Assembly: GCA_006937955.1 (NCBI GenBank)
Contig: SSNP01000020.1
Coordinates: forward strand, 851,504 to 915,503
Direction of reading: 5' to 3'
Origin: Pachypanchax playfairii
Taxonomy: Eukaryota; Chordata; Actinopteri; Cyprinodontiformes; Aplocheilidae
Length of the DNA stretch: 64,000 nt
The notes under the pieces were generated by a model. The model had not been told where the DNA came from, searched no databases, and was given only the letters and a program-made list of their open reading frames with translations. This document shows, in pieces, positions 26,501-37,401 of this stretch. How positions within the stretch are numbered: position 1 is the stretch's first letter; every line of letters begins with the position of its first letter. Both the position numbers and the translations under genes were made by a program.

Positions 26501-28890
26501 TAACTAACAAAGGAGTTGTGATGAAACAGATACAGGCCGTTAGAACTCGGGTTTTATCACCACCTGCGTAGTTTGAGAGATTAAAACTGAAAGAGAAGTT
26601 GTTGACCTGTTTTCACCCACTATGAAGGTAAGAACACCTGTGGAGCTAAAATATTCAACAGAAACCTCAGAAAAACTGTTTTAATGGAAGGGACTCTTTA
26701 ATGTTAACACAACAGTTGGTGGAATTTGTTTCCGGTACAGCATGACATGTTTGCATCTCTGTGTCAGAGACACCCAACAACACAAATACATATATAAAAA
26801 AATCAGATGAAGAAAAAAAGAAACAGCCCTGAGGTAACTTGTAGTAAACCTAAGAAACCACCACATCCTTCCCAAAAACTGAACTAATAAAAGAGAAACT
26901 AAACCAGGATCAACATTGGAACTGGCAACCCAGCAGAAACATCAGGGAGGGGAGAGGGTGAGGGGGTGAGAGGGTGAGTGCAGACGGTTTTTTTTACATG
27001 AATGATTTGATGACAAGGTCTAATTCTTACATATTACATCTTTTTAAAGGGATATTTTTGCAATTTTTCAGCATGTTTGTATGTGAATTTCTGTGGTTGA
27101 TTACAACAATAGCACAAGCAACTACAAAATATCACAGTGCATCCAGGGGTCACACTGCCAAGAAGATGTTTAATATTTTTGCCAAATCAACAATATAATG
27201 TGGAACTGAAGGCATTTTCATGAACAGCTGTAAAATGTGTTAATCAGGATCTTTTTGGAACCTGTTTCAGACATTTTAAGTTGTTTTTAAATTAGGGTTG
27301 AGTTCAAAGAAAAAAGCCATTATTCTCATGTATCTCACATGTTTTCCTCTCTCTGGACCTGTTGCAGTATGAGTGGGCACCGAGTCATGCCAAGCGCCGA
27401 CGAGCATTTCTACTGTGCCACAAAATATGCTGTGACTGCTCTGACTGAAGGGATACGGCAAGAGCTCCGAGAAGCAAACACTCACATCCGAGCCACAGTA
27501 AGTAACCTGGCCACATGACGGCGTAAAGGTTTGTGTCACTGGTAAAAAGTAAACAGGCTGCACAGCATCTGTCAGGAGACAGAATATTTATACAACTGTA
27601 ATCTTTGTTCATGTATCTCCTGCAAAACAGTGTATATCTCCTGGAATAGTGGAGACTGAGTTTGCCTTCCGACACCACAATAGGGATCCAGAAAGAGCAG
27701 CAGCCGTGTATGAGAGTATAAAAGTAAGAATTCTGTATTTCAGAACAAAGATAGCTGTTGTTGTCATCTTGTTTTTACTTGTTGTAACTGCAGTTTTACC
27801 TCCCTATGTTTTAGTGTTTGAAAGGAAAGGATGTAGCCAGTGCAGTCACGTTTGTCCTCAGCGCTCCTCCTCATGTCCAAGTATGTCTCCACTGTCTCTT
27901 TAACTCTACATTAGCTGTCTAAAGCAGTGTTTCTCAATTCCAGTCCTCAGGACCCACTATCCTGCATGTCTTAGATCAGAGATTCCCAAAGTGTGGAGCT
28001 GCCGCTGGGGGGTGCACGAGATGAAAAAATGTAATGAAATGAAAGAAATATGATGGGAATAATTACACAATAACAGTGTTTTTTGTCCACATAATAAAGA
28101 TGTGTGAATAAACATTTCCTGATTAAAATTACAATTACTATTCAAAATGCACGTCATCTTAAAATGAAGTGTAGAAGCTTTTTTTCTTCTCCTTCTACAT
28201 ACTGTATCTGCACACCTAGCTTGTCTCCTCTACTTCATTCATTCTTACAAATATGCTGAAATTAGGGAAACTGTCAGGTTTGTCAGGATGCTGCAATTTT
28301 TGTTCAACGCAGCTTAAAATATTACAACATTTACCTCAACTGCTTCCTGCCTCTGATCCTGAACCTGTCTTCAATCTTCTTAAAAGTGGAAGCTTGCACA
28401 TAAATTTGTTACAGTGTGTCAGATTAATTCAAATGTGAGAGTGCATGTTGTCATGATCATTTTATTAGATGTGTGTTTTGGTCATTTGAGCATCATAAAC
28501 ACGCTGCGTTTAATATAAATACATTTCAACGTCAACAAAAAAGCTTGTGGCGATTTATTTATTTATTTATTTATTTATTGATTTAAAGGTGGGGGGGGTG
28601 TGGCAACACGTTTGGAACATAGAACAGGGTGCACTGCTAAAGAAGTTTGGGAACAGCTGTCTTGGATGCTTTCCTGCCTCAACACACCTGATTTCAGTTG
28701 ATGGCTTATTAACAAGCCTCTGCTGATGTACAGTCATGTGAATTAGGAGTTTTTAAGCAGGGAAACATCTAAAACATGCAGGACAGTGGAACTGAGAAAC
28801 ACTGATCAAAAGGGTTGTGCATTAACTTTCTTTTTTTCTTGTTATCAGATTGGAGATGTGCAGATGAGGCCAGTAGAGCAGGTATTATAG
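14590..28890 (+). CDS. dhrs11: dehydrogenase/reductase SDR family member 11
   Basis: Seven coding exons: 14590-14721, 24258-24467, 25649-25743, 27368-27497, 27631-27723, 27815-27880 and 28849-28890, all GT-AG and in phase; 255 aa plus stop (human 260). This is a classical short-chain dehydrogenase. The Rossmann cofactor motif TGASVGIG is in exon 1, NNAG in exon 2, the active-site Ser is in NINSMSGH across exons 3-4, and YCATK (YxxxK catalytic pair) is in exon 4. Human DHRS11 is a cytosolic NADPH-dependent 3(17)-beta-ketosteroid/carbonyl reductase; the same role is inferred here. Start MDRWKGRVALVTG (ATG at 14590, G at -3 and +4) fits the family. An upstream in-frame ATG at 14524 would add 22 unrelated residues. 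The C-terminus is IGDVQMRPVEQVL. Intron 1 is about 9.5 kb and full of repeats. Confidence 0.96.
15818..15960 (+). repeat. LINE 3'-tail / SINE-like dispersed repeat fragment
   Basis: tagccctgtgatgtactggt followed by gacctgtccaggtgtaaccc and ctgcctcttgctcaac is the familiar fish repeat tail reading 'rule-of-thumb' gatg-ACTGG-GACCTGTCCAGG-GCCTCTCGCCC. A copy in the opposite orientation occurs at 20720-20800 in the same intron. Confidence 0.55.
20285..20485. repeat. small hAT-like non-autonomous element
   Basis: The block has agttccagtggtgaggaact at one side and ggacctggagttcctacccc at the other, giving imperfect inverted ends. Inside are the characteristic cagcacacctcattcaaa and gaagcagagaaacatctaaa segments. 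The same internal segments occur in the element at 27925-28804, so they are related families. Confidence 0.5.
20720..20970 (-). repeat. dispersed repeat, opposite-strand relative of 15818-15960
   Basis: It contains agacctggacaggttgccag then tccatcacagggtta, a CA-rich stretch, ggggagaacatgcaaacccc and tcgaacccaggacctttgtg. This series is a common teleost dispersed repeat. Its class (LINE tail or related) is not certain. Confidence 0.6.
20975..21325. mobile_element. MITE with long inverted ends, related to the Harbinger fragment at 46300
   Basis: The left end acatttacatgcacatcta continues to gagttattgc. The right end, read on the minus strand, gives gtacatttacatgcagcaag and then attagaattattgc. 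The ends are imperfect inverted repeats of about 35 bases, with no coding capacity between. The left end of the Harbinger-like block at 46300 starts gtacgtttacatgcagccag and continues to aattattgcc, so the two probably belong to one family. Confidence 0.6.
24677..24705. repeat. (CA)n microsatellite in dhrs11 intron 2
   Basis: About 14 CA units with one interruption (acgc). Confidence 0.85.
26127..26697. mobile_element. TTAA-flanked MITE, copy 1 (dhrs11 intron 3)
   Basis: Flanked by TTAA at 26123-26126 and 26698-26701. The left end is agatttcatacaaatttcag and the right end is ttaatggaagggactct. Shared internal landmarks with copies 2 and 3 are taatattcattatttgaa, attggctaa, ctgcaggagctgatgaat and aaaatattcaacagaaacct. 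TTAA target duplication points to piggyBac- or Kolobok-type transposition. Confidence 0.7.
27925..28804. mobile_element. hAT-type non-autonomous element (outer), split by a second element
   Basis: Ends cagtgtttctcaattcca (left) and tggaactgagaaacactg (right) are inverted copies. The flanking 8-mers gtctaaag and atcaaaag match at 6 of 8 positions, consistent with an old 8-bp target duplication. The right end stops only 44 bases before the acceptor of the last dhrs11 exon. It is interrupted by the element at 27977-28659. Confidence 0.65.
27977..28659. mobile_element. hAT-type element nested inside the outer one
   Basis: Left end cagagattcccaaagtgtgg and right end (minus strand) cagctgttcccaaacttctt share CAG..G/TTCCCAAA. 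Flanks TCTTAGAT (27969-27976) and TCTTGGAT (28660-28667) form an 8-bp target duplication with one mismatch, typical of hAT. It contains a (TTTA)n stretch at about 28555-28580. Confidence 0.7.
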
Positions 28891-29326
28891 CAGTGACTCG
28901 GAGGCTGCAGTCTGACAGGCAGCCACCGTGACTTCTTAGCGGCCTCTGCTGGCAGTGGGGTGTGTGTTGGTGGGGTTGATCTGCAGGGGCGTGACCAAGG
29001 AGAAAGGGATCTTTAAAGTGGCCATGGAAGGGAAATAACAGTCTCTGACTCTGGAAACAAAGCAACACAAATACTACTGAGCGCAGCAGCATTATGAATC
29101 ACTGGACCCGGTCCGGAACAGAGCCAACACTAAACTGCAGTAGAAACAAATGTTCCCAGAGTTTCTGCTGAGCTGTGGGATCATCTGCACGGCTGTCACC
29201 TCAGACGGAAGACTGTCGGTGGTTGCACATTTTTCTTTGTTTGTGTTTTTAATTTTTTTTTGTAGGTCACATGACACATACTTCAGATGTATCTGAATGA
29301 ATAATTGTTTTTAAGTAAACTTTTTA

Positions 29327-29332
29327 AATAAA
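29327..29332 (+). terminator. polyadenylation signal for dhrs11
   Basis: AATAAA about 440 bases after the stop codon, before the convergent transporter gene. Confidence 0.5.
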
Positions 29333-30391
29333 TATTTTAACTTTTAATCAAATCTAGCTGTGGTCTTAAATTCACTAATCCAAGACGATGTTATGTCTTA
29401 TCTACTGTGAGTAACCAACAGCAGTCTGTCCCTCTTGTTCTATTATTACATTTTGGGTTCCATGCAGACTCTGTTACCCATGATTGGATTTATAAACCCT
29501 TTACAAAGGGCCATGGTAACTTTTAAAAGACATGTTTATGTCTTAAGTTTCTACAGTTCACCTTTTTGCCTTTTTTCCTGCACTTTGGATTCAGTTTGAG
29601 TTTCTTTAAGGATTTTTTTCTGTGCACATGTATACAGTCCAACATGTACCCTTCTGTCATGAATAAATACATACTGATTCCCCGTCTTTGTTCTGTTTTG
29701 CCTCATGTGCCTGTTTTTTTCGGGGGTTCAATTGATGATCTCAAAGACAACACACACACACTGTGGACTTTGTGAAGTTTTTATTCTATCGCATGACAGA
29801 GTTGTGTGACCAATGTTCTAATCTGTTACTAAACACTTTATATTAGTTTTATCAGCAGGTCCTTATTGCATATGACTTAATAAATGAGTCAGCAACAATA
29901 AATACATGGCTGTTTTTAAGGGAAGTATTTCAATACAAAGATTCAACCTTAAACTGTAACTTGCTGTTACACAGTCTGATACCATGTGTTCCCAATTTGA
30001 CTCTTGGCAAAGTAAAGTCCGTAATAGGAAACAGTGAAACATGTCTGAAGTTTTTTTGAAGTAAATTGATCCTAAACTAGAGAGTCACTGAAGATGCAAA
30101 CAACAATAATCAACTGTGAACTCTGTCAAACTTCCTGTCTCTTAAAATGATGCAATAAAAGCCTGAATAAATCTCACCAGTTCAGAGGCTTATTTTAAAA
30201 AAGGTCTGTTTTCAGTCATTTGCATACCAGACAGGTTTTCACAGTTATAAGTCAGTTTTGTAACATACTTCTGTGTAATTTGTTCTCCAGAAGTTTGTGC
30301 ACAAGATCAGCAGTTAACATTAGTTTGTGATTGAGTTTAACAATAATTTGCCAGTTTTGGCAGAAAAGCTTTTGTGCAAAATGCTGAGGAG

Positions 30392-33300
30392 TCAGAAGTT
30401 TGTCTCAAGAGGAGGTTTTTCATGTGGACTAGCGCTGGAGCTGATGGATGGTTGTTTGACTGTTCCTCCCCTCTCATAATATGGAGTTTTTGATTTCTCA
30501 TTCAGGGTAAATGGTGTGATTGACAGCTTCAATTTCTGTTGAAGAAATGCAGCAAAACTATAAACACAGCTAGATTTTCCTTTGCCAACATATACAAAGG
30601 AACTACTACCATTCAAGTGTGGGTTTACATTACCTGCATGAATGAGCCCGGTAACACAAACAAAGTGTGAATGACAGCCAAAGGAATCCAGATGATCGAG
30701 GCCAGTGCAATGACCCAGCCGACACCCTGAGCCCAGGGAGGGAAGACATAGTCCTCGTAACGAGCCGGCTTAAACTGGATGATGGAGAAAATCAGAATGA
30801 CCTGGTACAAGCAGGCAGAGTTATTGTTAAGTTGTGACACAGCTTTAAAAAAATAATGATGCATTAAAAATATATATTTGAGCTTGTCAACCTACTGTGA
30901 TCAACACAGGATCCACTACAAGCCAACAGAATTTGAAGAAAATGTTTGGTTTTCTTCCAGTCATCTCTTCAAGGTTGCTTGAAAGTCGTTTCACACCTGC
31001 ACATGTACAAAATCCTTAAAGTCTGTCAGGATATGTTTGTGATTGGAGTCAACAGCATCATCTCTAAGCTGACAATAAACATGTTTATCTCACCATAACA
31101 CCAACAGATGGCAATAATCTCAAAGAATGCTAGAAATATGATGGACACTATTGCAGTGTAATGGTCCAACAGCTGGAAGACGTAGATCCCCACCTGGAAG
31201 AGATAACTTCTTGAGGATCTTCTTATATGAGCATCATTATACTGTAAATTACAGTGAGTACCTGCATGACACAAGGGATTCCTAACAGGAACGCCACACT
31301 GCAGATTGCAAGAACAAAAAGTTCTTTCCGTTTGAAGAATTTGATCACATGTTGATAGTATTCATCCATGAGACTCGTCACCATCACCTCAACCATAGCA
31401 AACTGCCACAAAAAGTAGATCTTTAGTTTTCTATCTATGGGCCATCTCTTCAACTTCCTGTGTTTTACTACCTCACTGTCCAATCCGAGGCACAGCAGCA
31501 TGAAGAAAAACATAACAGCCCAAAGTTGAGCTACTGGCATGTTGGCAAAGGCTTGTGGGTAAACAATAAAAACCAGTCCTGGACCTATAAAGTTTCACAC
31601 AAACACAAAATGAGACACTTTTAAATGATTAAAAATGCAAAGGTAAGTGACTTATTCAAAACATGAATATATCTGTTTGTTATCAATGTACAATTTTAAG
31701 CTATTACTGATTGATTAGTTTGGAGCCAATCCTCTAATTTGCAGTAAATGGGGGCTCGGTCCTGCCCACCCCTGTAGTGGATGAAGGGGTGGCAGCAGAA
31801 GCAAAGATGATCCCTTTTTCATCTCTGTCAGTCAAAAACATTGTTACCTGTTGCAATGTTAAAGAAGAAAAGGCAATAAAGTGATTCAGCATTGAGCACT
31901 GACTTCCAGAGGATATCTAATGGCTGTGGGTGCCTAATGTGGTCATGCAGGTCTTCTACTCAGCTCATCAGGGTTTCTCAGTAGGGCTTGGTAGTAGGAA
32001 TGACGGTCGGCCTGGCCCCCCCTTGCATCTTGGTGGTGCATCATTAATCTCTAGTTGTGACAGTAGATGCCTGTTGCAAATGTTGGAACACTTGGTCCGA
32101 AGTTGTTTATTATTTTTTGAGGATGCTGGGTATCCCACATCCTTTCCATAAAGCTCCTTTCACTGAGCTTACTCACATAGTTGCATTCCAACAGGCTCCT
32201 CTGCATGAATGTTCTGTTCCAATGATCCATTTCTCATCAGAATATCCCGGTTCCCAAACACCTGATGCAGACCTTGTTAATCTGGATGATGTCTGAGTCA
32301 GCATCATTATTATGTCTTATGCTGGACCAGGGTGGAACACATTATTACTGTCATCTGAAAATGTACCAGCTCTGTGAATTTAATCGTTTTTGAGTTTAAG
32401 AATAGAAGATTTGTGTTATGAACTGTTCTTATGACTTTTTTTGCAAAATAATTATGAATTTTTGTGTGTCTTTAAAAATATTCCTGCAAACAGTAAAATC
32501 AATTAGACGTAAAGAATGTAGAAAATGTATAGATTAAAACATATTTATCCTTTTTTCAATATTTAAATGCTTCTTGCAGGTTTATTCTTAGTTTATTTGA
32601 TCACCTTAAGAACTTGCTTTCATCATCTTTTCAGTTTTCACAAAAATATACACGTGAATCTGCATGTTAATATGTTATCACCTAACAGACGGTAACGTTG
32701 ATGTAAAATACCTCAAACGCATTAAAACCTTTTTCTGTTATCTTACCATCCACAGCCAGTTTGCTGACAGAAATTCCTTGTACGTGAGACATGTATCCAA
32801 AGGCAGAGAAGATGACGAACCCTGCCAGGATACTGGTGATGGAGTTGATAATGGATATACTCAGTGTGTCCCTGTAGGAGAAAAGATGCATTTGAAATAG
32901 TTTTCTAACAACCCCAATGATCTGTATCAGTGCAGACATGGATTAACTGAATCAGGATGAGTGGGTGATCACTTGAGGACGTTGTTGTTGAAGGAGTTGT
33001 AACTGGACATGGCCAAGAGGCAACCAAAACCGATCCCAATAGAGTTGAAGATTTGAGCTGCAGCATTCACCCACACCTTTAACACAAGACCAATAATCAA
33101 TAATCAGGTGATACTGCAATTATTGTTTTATCTTTCTGCTGAAGCATCACACTTTGTATCTCTGTAGAACAAACAAGTGGCTTTGTGTCGAGGTTCGACA
33201 GGGTGTTTTGTTCTGGTTTGACCATTCGCTGGCTTGTTATTTATTTAGTTAGTAAATTTTTCCACAGGTTCTGTCAGAACCTGCAGATACATAACAGAAC

Positions 33301-34343
33301 CATCCTGTTATGTATTTTGGTAACTGTTTTCTGTTATATGTGTGTATGTAAGCTGGTCTTCTGTAAATTATGTTTGGAGTGAAGGAATAAGTACTGCTAA
33401 AAATATAAATTTATGTACATATTACTGGAATAAATTGTTTTGGGTATAATTTTAACAATCTTAGGTGATAGTATTTGAAACTATCTGTAAAATATTTTAT
33501 ATCAATAAATTGTAGGATCTTTTTAGAAGTTGTACATCTGGAGTTGGGCAACGTTCGCTAGCATTCAGTTATTTACTGTCACCATGCTAAGAAACAAAAT
33601 ACCTGTAACTCTGCACAAATAAACAATTATGAACTTTCAAATGTGTATGTTCATGTTCAGATATGTAGACAAAAAAAATATTCAGACCTCCAGTTATAGA
33701 TGTTTAGGTCATATTTTGTTAGTTATAACACGATTCCTTTGTTAAAGATTTAGAATTATTTAGGACAGCATGATGTCTTCTCATTTAGTCAGTGTTCATT
33801 GTTATAGACATAAAAACACCAATAAAAACACGAGTTGATAAAAAAATAGGTTTTTGACCTTTATTTTTATAATGAAGGAGCGTAAAACTCAGCTGAATAA
33901 AATAAATGTTGCAAAGCAGAAACAAAGAAGTTTAATTTTTTTCTTTGTTTGGTTCCTAATTAATTTTTCTGGTCCAGTTTGTTTAGGTTTTTATTAACTC
34001 CTCATGTTGTTAGTGTGTTCAGTCCCCAATCGTGGTTTCCTTTTTGTTCTCAACACATTTTGAGTCATGTGTATTTTTCCATTCTTGCTGTTTGTAGTTA
34101 ATTTGAAAGCTCTAGTTCCACAGAGCTGATTCTACCTGACTCTTCAGGTCTTTGTCAGATTTATTGTTTTCATACAGTATATCTGTTACTGTTTGCCTGA
34201 AATCTTACCTCCACTGAGAGCAGCTTGTCCCATTCTGGCACAATAAAGAAGAATATCCCATCTAATGCACCAGGAAGCTGCACGTTATTAATCAGCAGAG
34301 CAATCAGAATAATGTACGGGAACAGAGCAGTGAAGTACACCAC

Positions 34344-34415
<72 letters not shown>

Positions 34416-34701
34416 GTGTGTTTTGTTATCCTTATGGGGACCGTCCATTGACTTCCATTGATTTTAGTAACTAGATTTATACCTAACCCAAACCCTTTTC
34501 CTAACCTTAACCATTACTGATCTATAACTAACCCTAAGACTAACTAAAACTCTATTCACACCATACCTATAAACCTAACCCCTAACCCTAAAAAAGGGAG
34601 TCCCCCCCATGGGGACCAGGCTTCGGTCCCCACAAGAACCCTCGGACCCCAGAAAGATAGTAAAAGTCAGGAAACGGGTCCCCAGGAGGTCAGAAATACA
34701 A

Positions 34702-34744
<43 letters not shown>

Positions 34745-37401
34745 GTAAATAAAGATTTTACTCTCTGTTGGTCCATTCCTTTTGTGTTCCTCTCTTTTCA
34801 CTCACCTTGCCTGTTGACTTCACCCCTTTAAAGATGCAGATATAAATAAGAATCCAAGCGAGGATGAGGATGAGGAAAAGCTCCCACCGCAGCGTTCCTG
34901 CTTCCTCGACTCCACTAGTCTGTCCAAGCATCTTGTATCTTCAAAGAGAATGAAGTTAAATTAGGAATTTATTGCTTTACTAACTAAGGATTTAGAAGTT
35001 CTTCTTAAACATCTCAGTGTTAGATAAAAAAAATCTCACTAAGGTTTGTGATTCACTAACTGCAACTAATGGATCAACTTTCATGTTCATTCTACACAAT
35101 AAAATGAAAAGTATTTCGAAACATAATATTTATCCTTATCATTAGTCCAGAGTAATAAATCCTAAACTTAAAGACACTGATGATTTAGAAATTAACATTT
35201 GTAATTAAACTAGACTGAATTCAACAGATGTGTTATATTGATTGAAATCAATGTCACATTACACAGCCACTGCAGCTGATGTGCATTTTTTTGAAATCCT
35301 TAAAAGAAAATGTCATCAGATGTGTGTTGTCTTAAGACGTAAAGCCTGCTGGAATGTCTGAGGTTGAAGGTGTAGAAGCGGTAAAAGAAGTTAATGAGTA
35401 AGTGAGTNNNNNNNNNNNNNNNNNNNNNNNNNNNNNNNNNNNNNNNNNNNNNNNNNNNTTGTATCTTCAAAGAGAATGAAGTTAAATTAGGAATTTATTG
35501 CTTTACTAACTAAGGATTTAGAAGTTCTTCTTAAACATCTCAGTGTTAGATAAAAAAAAATCTCACTAAGGTTTGTGATTCACTAACTGCAACTAATGGA
35601 TCAACTTTCATGTTCATTCTACACAATAAAATGAAAAGTATTTCGAAACATAATATTTATCCTTATCATTAGTCCAGAGTAATAAATCCTAAACTTAAAG
35701 ACACTGATGATTTAGAAATTAACATTTGTAATTAAACTAGACTGAATTCAACAGATGTGTTATATTGATTGAAATCAATGTCACATTACACAGCCACTGC
35801 AGCTGATGTGCATTTTTTTGAAATCCTTAAAAGAAAATGTCATCAGATGTGTGTTGTCTTAAGACGTAAAGCCTGCTGGAATGTCTGAGGTTGAAGGTGT
35901 AGAAGCGGTAAAAGAAGTTAATGAGTAAGCATAAAAACGTGACATCTCTCTCCATTATCAGAAAACAGAATATTGAGTAAGAGGCAGGTCATTTTGTTTT
36001 CAAAAAACTTCACAGAGCAGGTGGAGTGGAGCATGTAAAGCTTAATCCCTTTTTATTACAGCAAAACCAACATGTTTCTATAACCCCTGCAAGTTCAGAA
36101 ACTGTTACCCAAATAATCTACAAAGTTTTAAATATGTAAAGGTTTTAGGTTTGACTAACGTGAAAGCTAAAGGTTGAATATGATGTTTCCTTACAACATT
36201 CTATCTGTCTTATCTCTGAACTTTACTTCTCCTGATATCCCTCACCTGATTCTGACAAGTGGTGTTTTCAATCAACATTTTATATTATTTCAATTTGCTT
36301 TTCATGAAATAATTTAATTTATACATTTCTAATATTATAGATGAAGTTCAATTTTTGTAAACAACAAAGTGACATGTGAAACACAGGTTACTTAATAATG
36401 CTGCTGTCAACTGATCGTTATCCAACAAAGCTTGATTGTTATAAAACCAGCAGTTCTCTCCTTCATGCTGTGACGTACCGGAAGAACTCCTGGCTGGCTG
36501 TGGATGAGTAGCTGCTGTTGGTGGCGTGGTCTGTGCAGTTCGGTGTGTTCCATGTGTTGTTGCAGCTCTGCCATGGAAGAGGGGCCTGGAAGGAACTGAA
36601 GAGGTAATACAGGGCCCAAGTGATGACGATGTTGTAGTAGGTACACATGATGAAGGAGATGGCCACTGATGCTATGCCCACTCCTGAGATCAGACAAAAA
36701 CCACCGTCACTCAAATGTTTATTATTTTATAATATTAGTTTTTCATAGACTGGAATCATGTGGACAAATGACCTTTTAACAGTGGACAAACAGAAGCCAG
36801 AGCATGAACAGGCCCTTTCCTCGTGTACTGTCCCACAATCAGCTCCATGTAGAGCAGAGGGATCCCCAGCACCACCAGCATGAGCAGGTACGGAACCAGA
36901 AAAGCACCTGGCAAAGACTGAAGGTGAATCAACTCAAACCCATATTATGTTTGGAAAAAGGGGTGCAATCATTCTGCTACTTTACTTTCTAACAGATGAA
37001 CATGAAATATATTTTACAGGAAACATGTCACCTTCCTAAAGCATCAGGAGATTTGATTGAATTTCTAACACGTTTTTAGATATATACATTGATGTCATTT
37101 ATTTTTTAGATTAAACAGTTAAACAGTCAGTGATACTGAGAGTTTTAAATTACTAACATATTTAGTCATCTTAGCACCTACTTTGAAGGCAAAGCACAAA
37201 GAATTGTCTTTTTTCATGTTTCTCACCTCCTCCACTCCTGTAGCAGAGATAAGGGAACCTCCAGACATTGCCCAGACCCACGGCAGAGCCGATGCCTGCC
37301 AGAGTGAACTCTATCTGCCTGCTCCAAGTCGGTCTGCTGAGCTGCTGATCCATGCCTGCTTCCTCTGTCTTCTCTGTTTGATGTCCAGACCCAAACTCCA
37401 T
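30392..37401 (-). CDS. SLC6-family Na+/Cl--dependent amino-acid/neurotransmitter transporter (member not assigned)
   Basis: Thirteen exons (high to low): 37401-37227, 36907-36773, 36683-36479, 34938-34806, 34343-34209, 33076-32973, 32871-32747, 31584-31472, 31402-31262, 31193-31094, 30996-30896, 30801-30634 and 30535-30392. Phases all agree, giving 592 aa, normal for SLC6. TM1 carries the signature GIGSAVGLGNVWRFPYLC. TM2 is GAFLVPYLLMLVVLGIPLLY. The extracellular loop (PWQSCNNTWNTPNCTDHATN) is short with two Cys and several N-glycosylation sites. TM6 is AAAQIFNSIGIGFG with SSYNSF. TM8 is LGLDSEFAMVE. Gln and Ser of the chloride site in TM6 and a Ser in TM7 (INSITS) are present, so chloride dependence is expected. 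The usual LDSQ/M is LDSE. Sequence is nearest to the GABA/glycine/proline/ATB0+ side of the family; the substrate cannot be fixed by eye. The gene is divergent from flot2. Confidence 0.9.
33390..33860. repeat. dispersed or duplicated block, copy A (transporter intron 5)
   Basis: It shares long near-identical stretches with 38400-38840 in the same orientation, for example cattcagttatttactgtca and tagttataacacgattcctt, with scattered substitutions and small indels. No inverted ends or coding capacity were seen. Confidence 0.75.
34346..34414. repeat. (AC)n microsatellite forming the intron end at a transporter splice acceptor
   Basis: About 34 AC units. On the minus (coding) strand this is a (TG)n tract running directly into the acceptor tgtgtag|GTGG of exon 34343-34209, where a pyrimidine tract would normally sit. 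Confidence 0.95.
34415..34741. repeat. dispersed repeat with TAACCC-like stretches, ending in (CA)n
   Basis: Begins tgtgttttgttatccttatg / gggaccgtccattgactt and contains several cctaaccc / taaccctaa stretches, then ccatggggaccaggcttcgg and tccccacaagaaccc. It ends in (CA)18 at 34705-34740. This is a familiar fish repeat with complementary ggggacc/ggtcccc ends, not a telomere remnant. Confidence 0.6.
34933..35931. other. direct duplication around an N gap (probable assembly artefact)
   Basis: 34933-35400 and 35459-35926 are near-identical (one A-run length difference noticed) and abut the N run 35408-35458. The second copy begins inside the first six bases of the coding exon 34938-34806, so a partial exon fragment is repeated. 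A false duplication at a gap is the simplest explanation. Confidence 0.85.
35408..35458. other. assembly gap (51 N)
   Basis: Run of N within transporter intron 3. Confidence 0.99.

Noticed and set aside
31930..32296. Overlapping 73- and 79-codon ORFs in a transporter intron
   Set aside because: No recognisable domain, no splice context that would insert it in frame, and opposite strand to the gene.
34225..34461. ORF with a long Thr-His repeat
   Set aside because: Translation of the (CA)n microsatellite on the antisense strand of a transporter exon.
34480..34600. Interstitial telomere-like TAACCC repeats
   Set aside because: Irregular and embedded in a dispersed fish repeat with ggggacc/ggtcccc ends; not a telomere relic or array.
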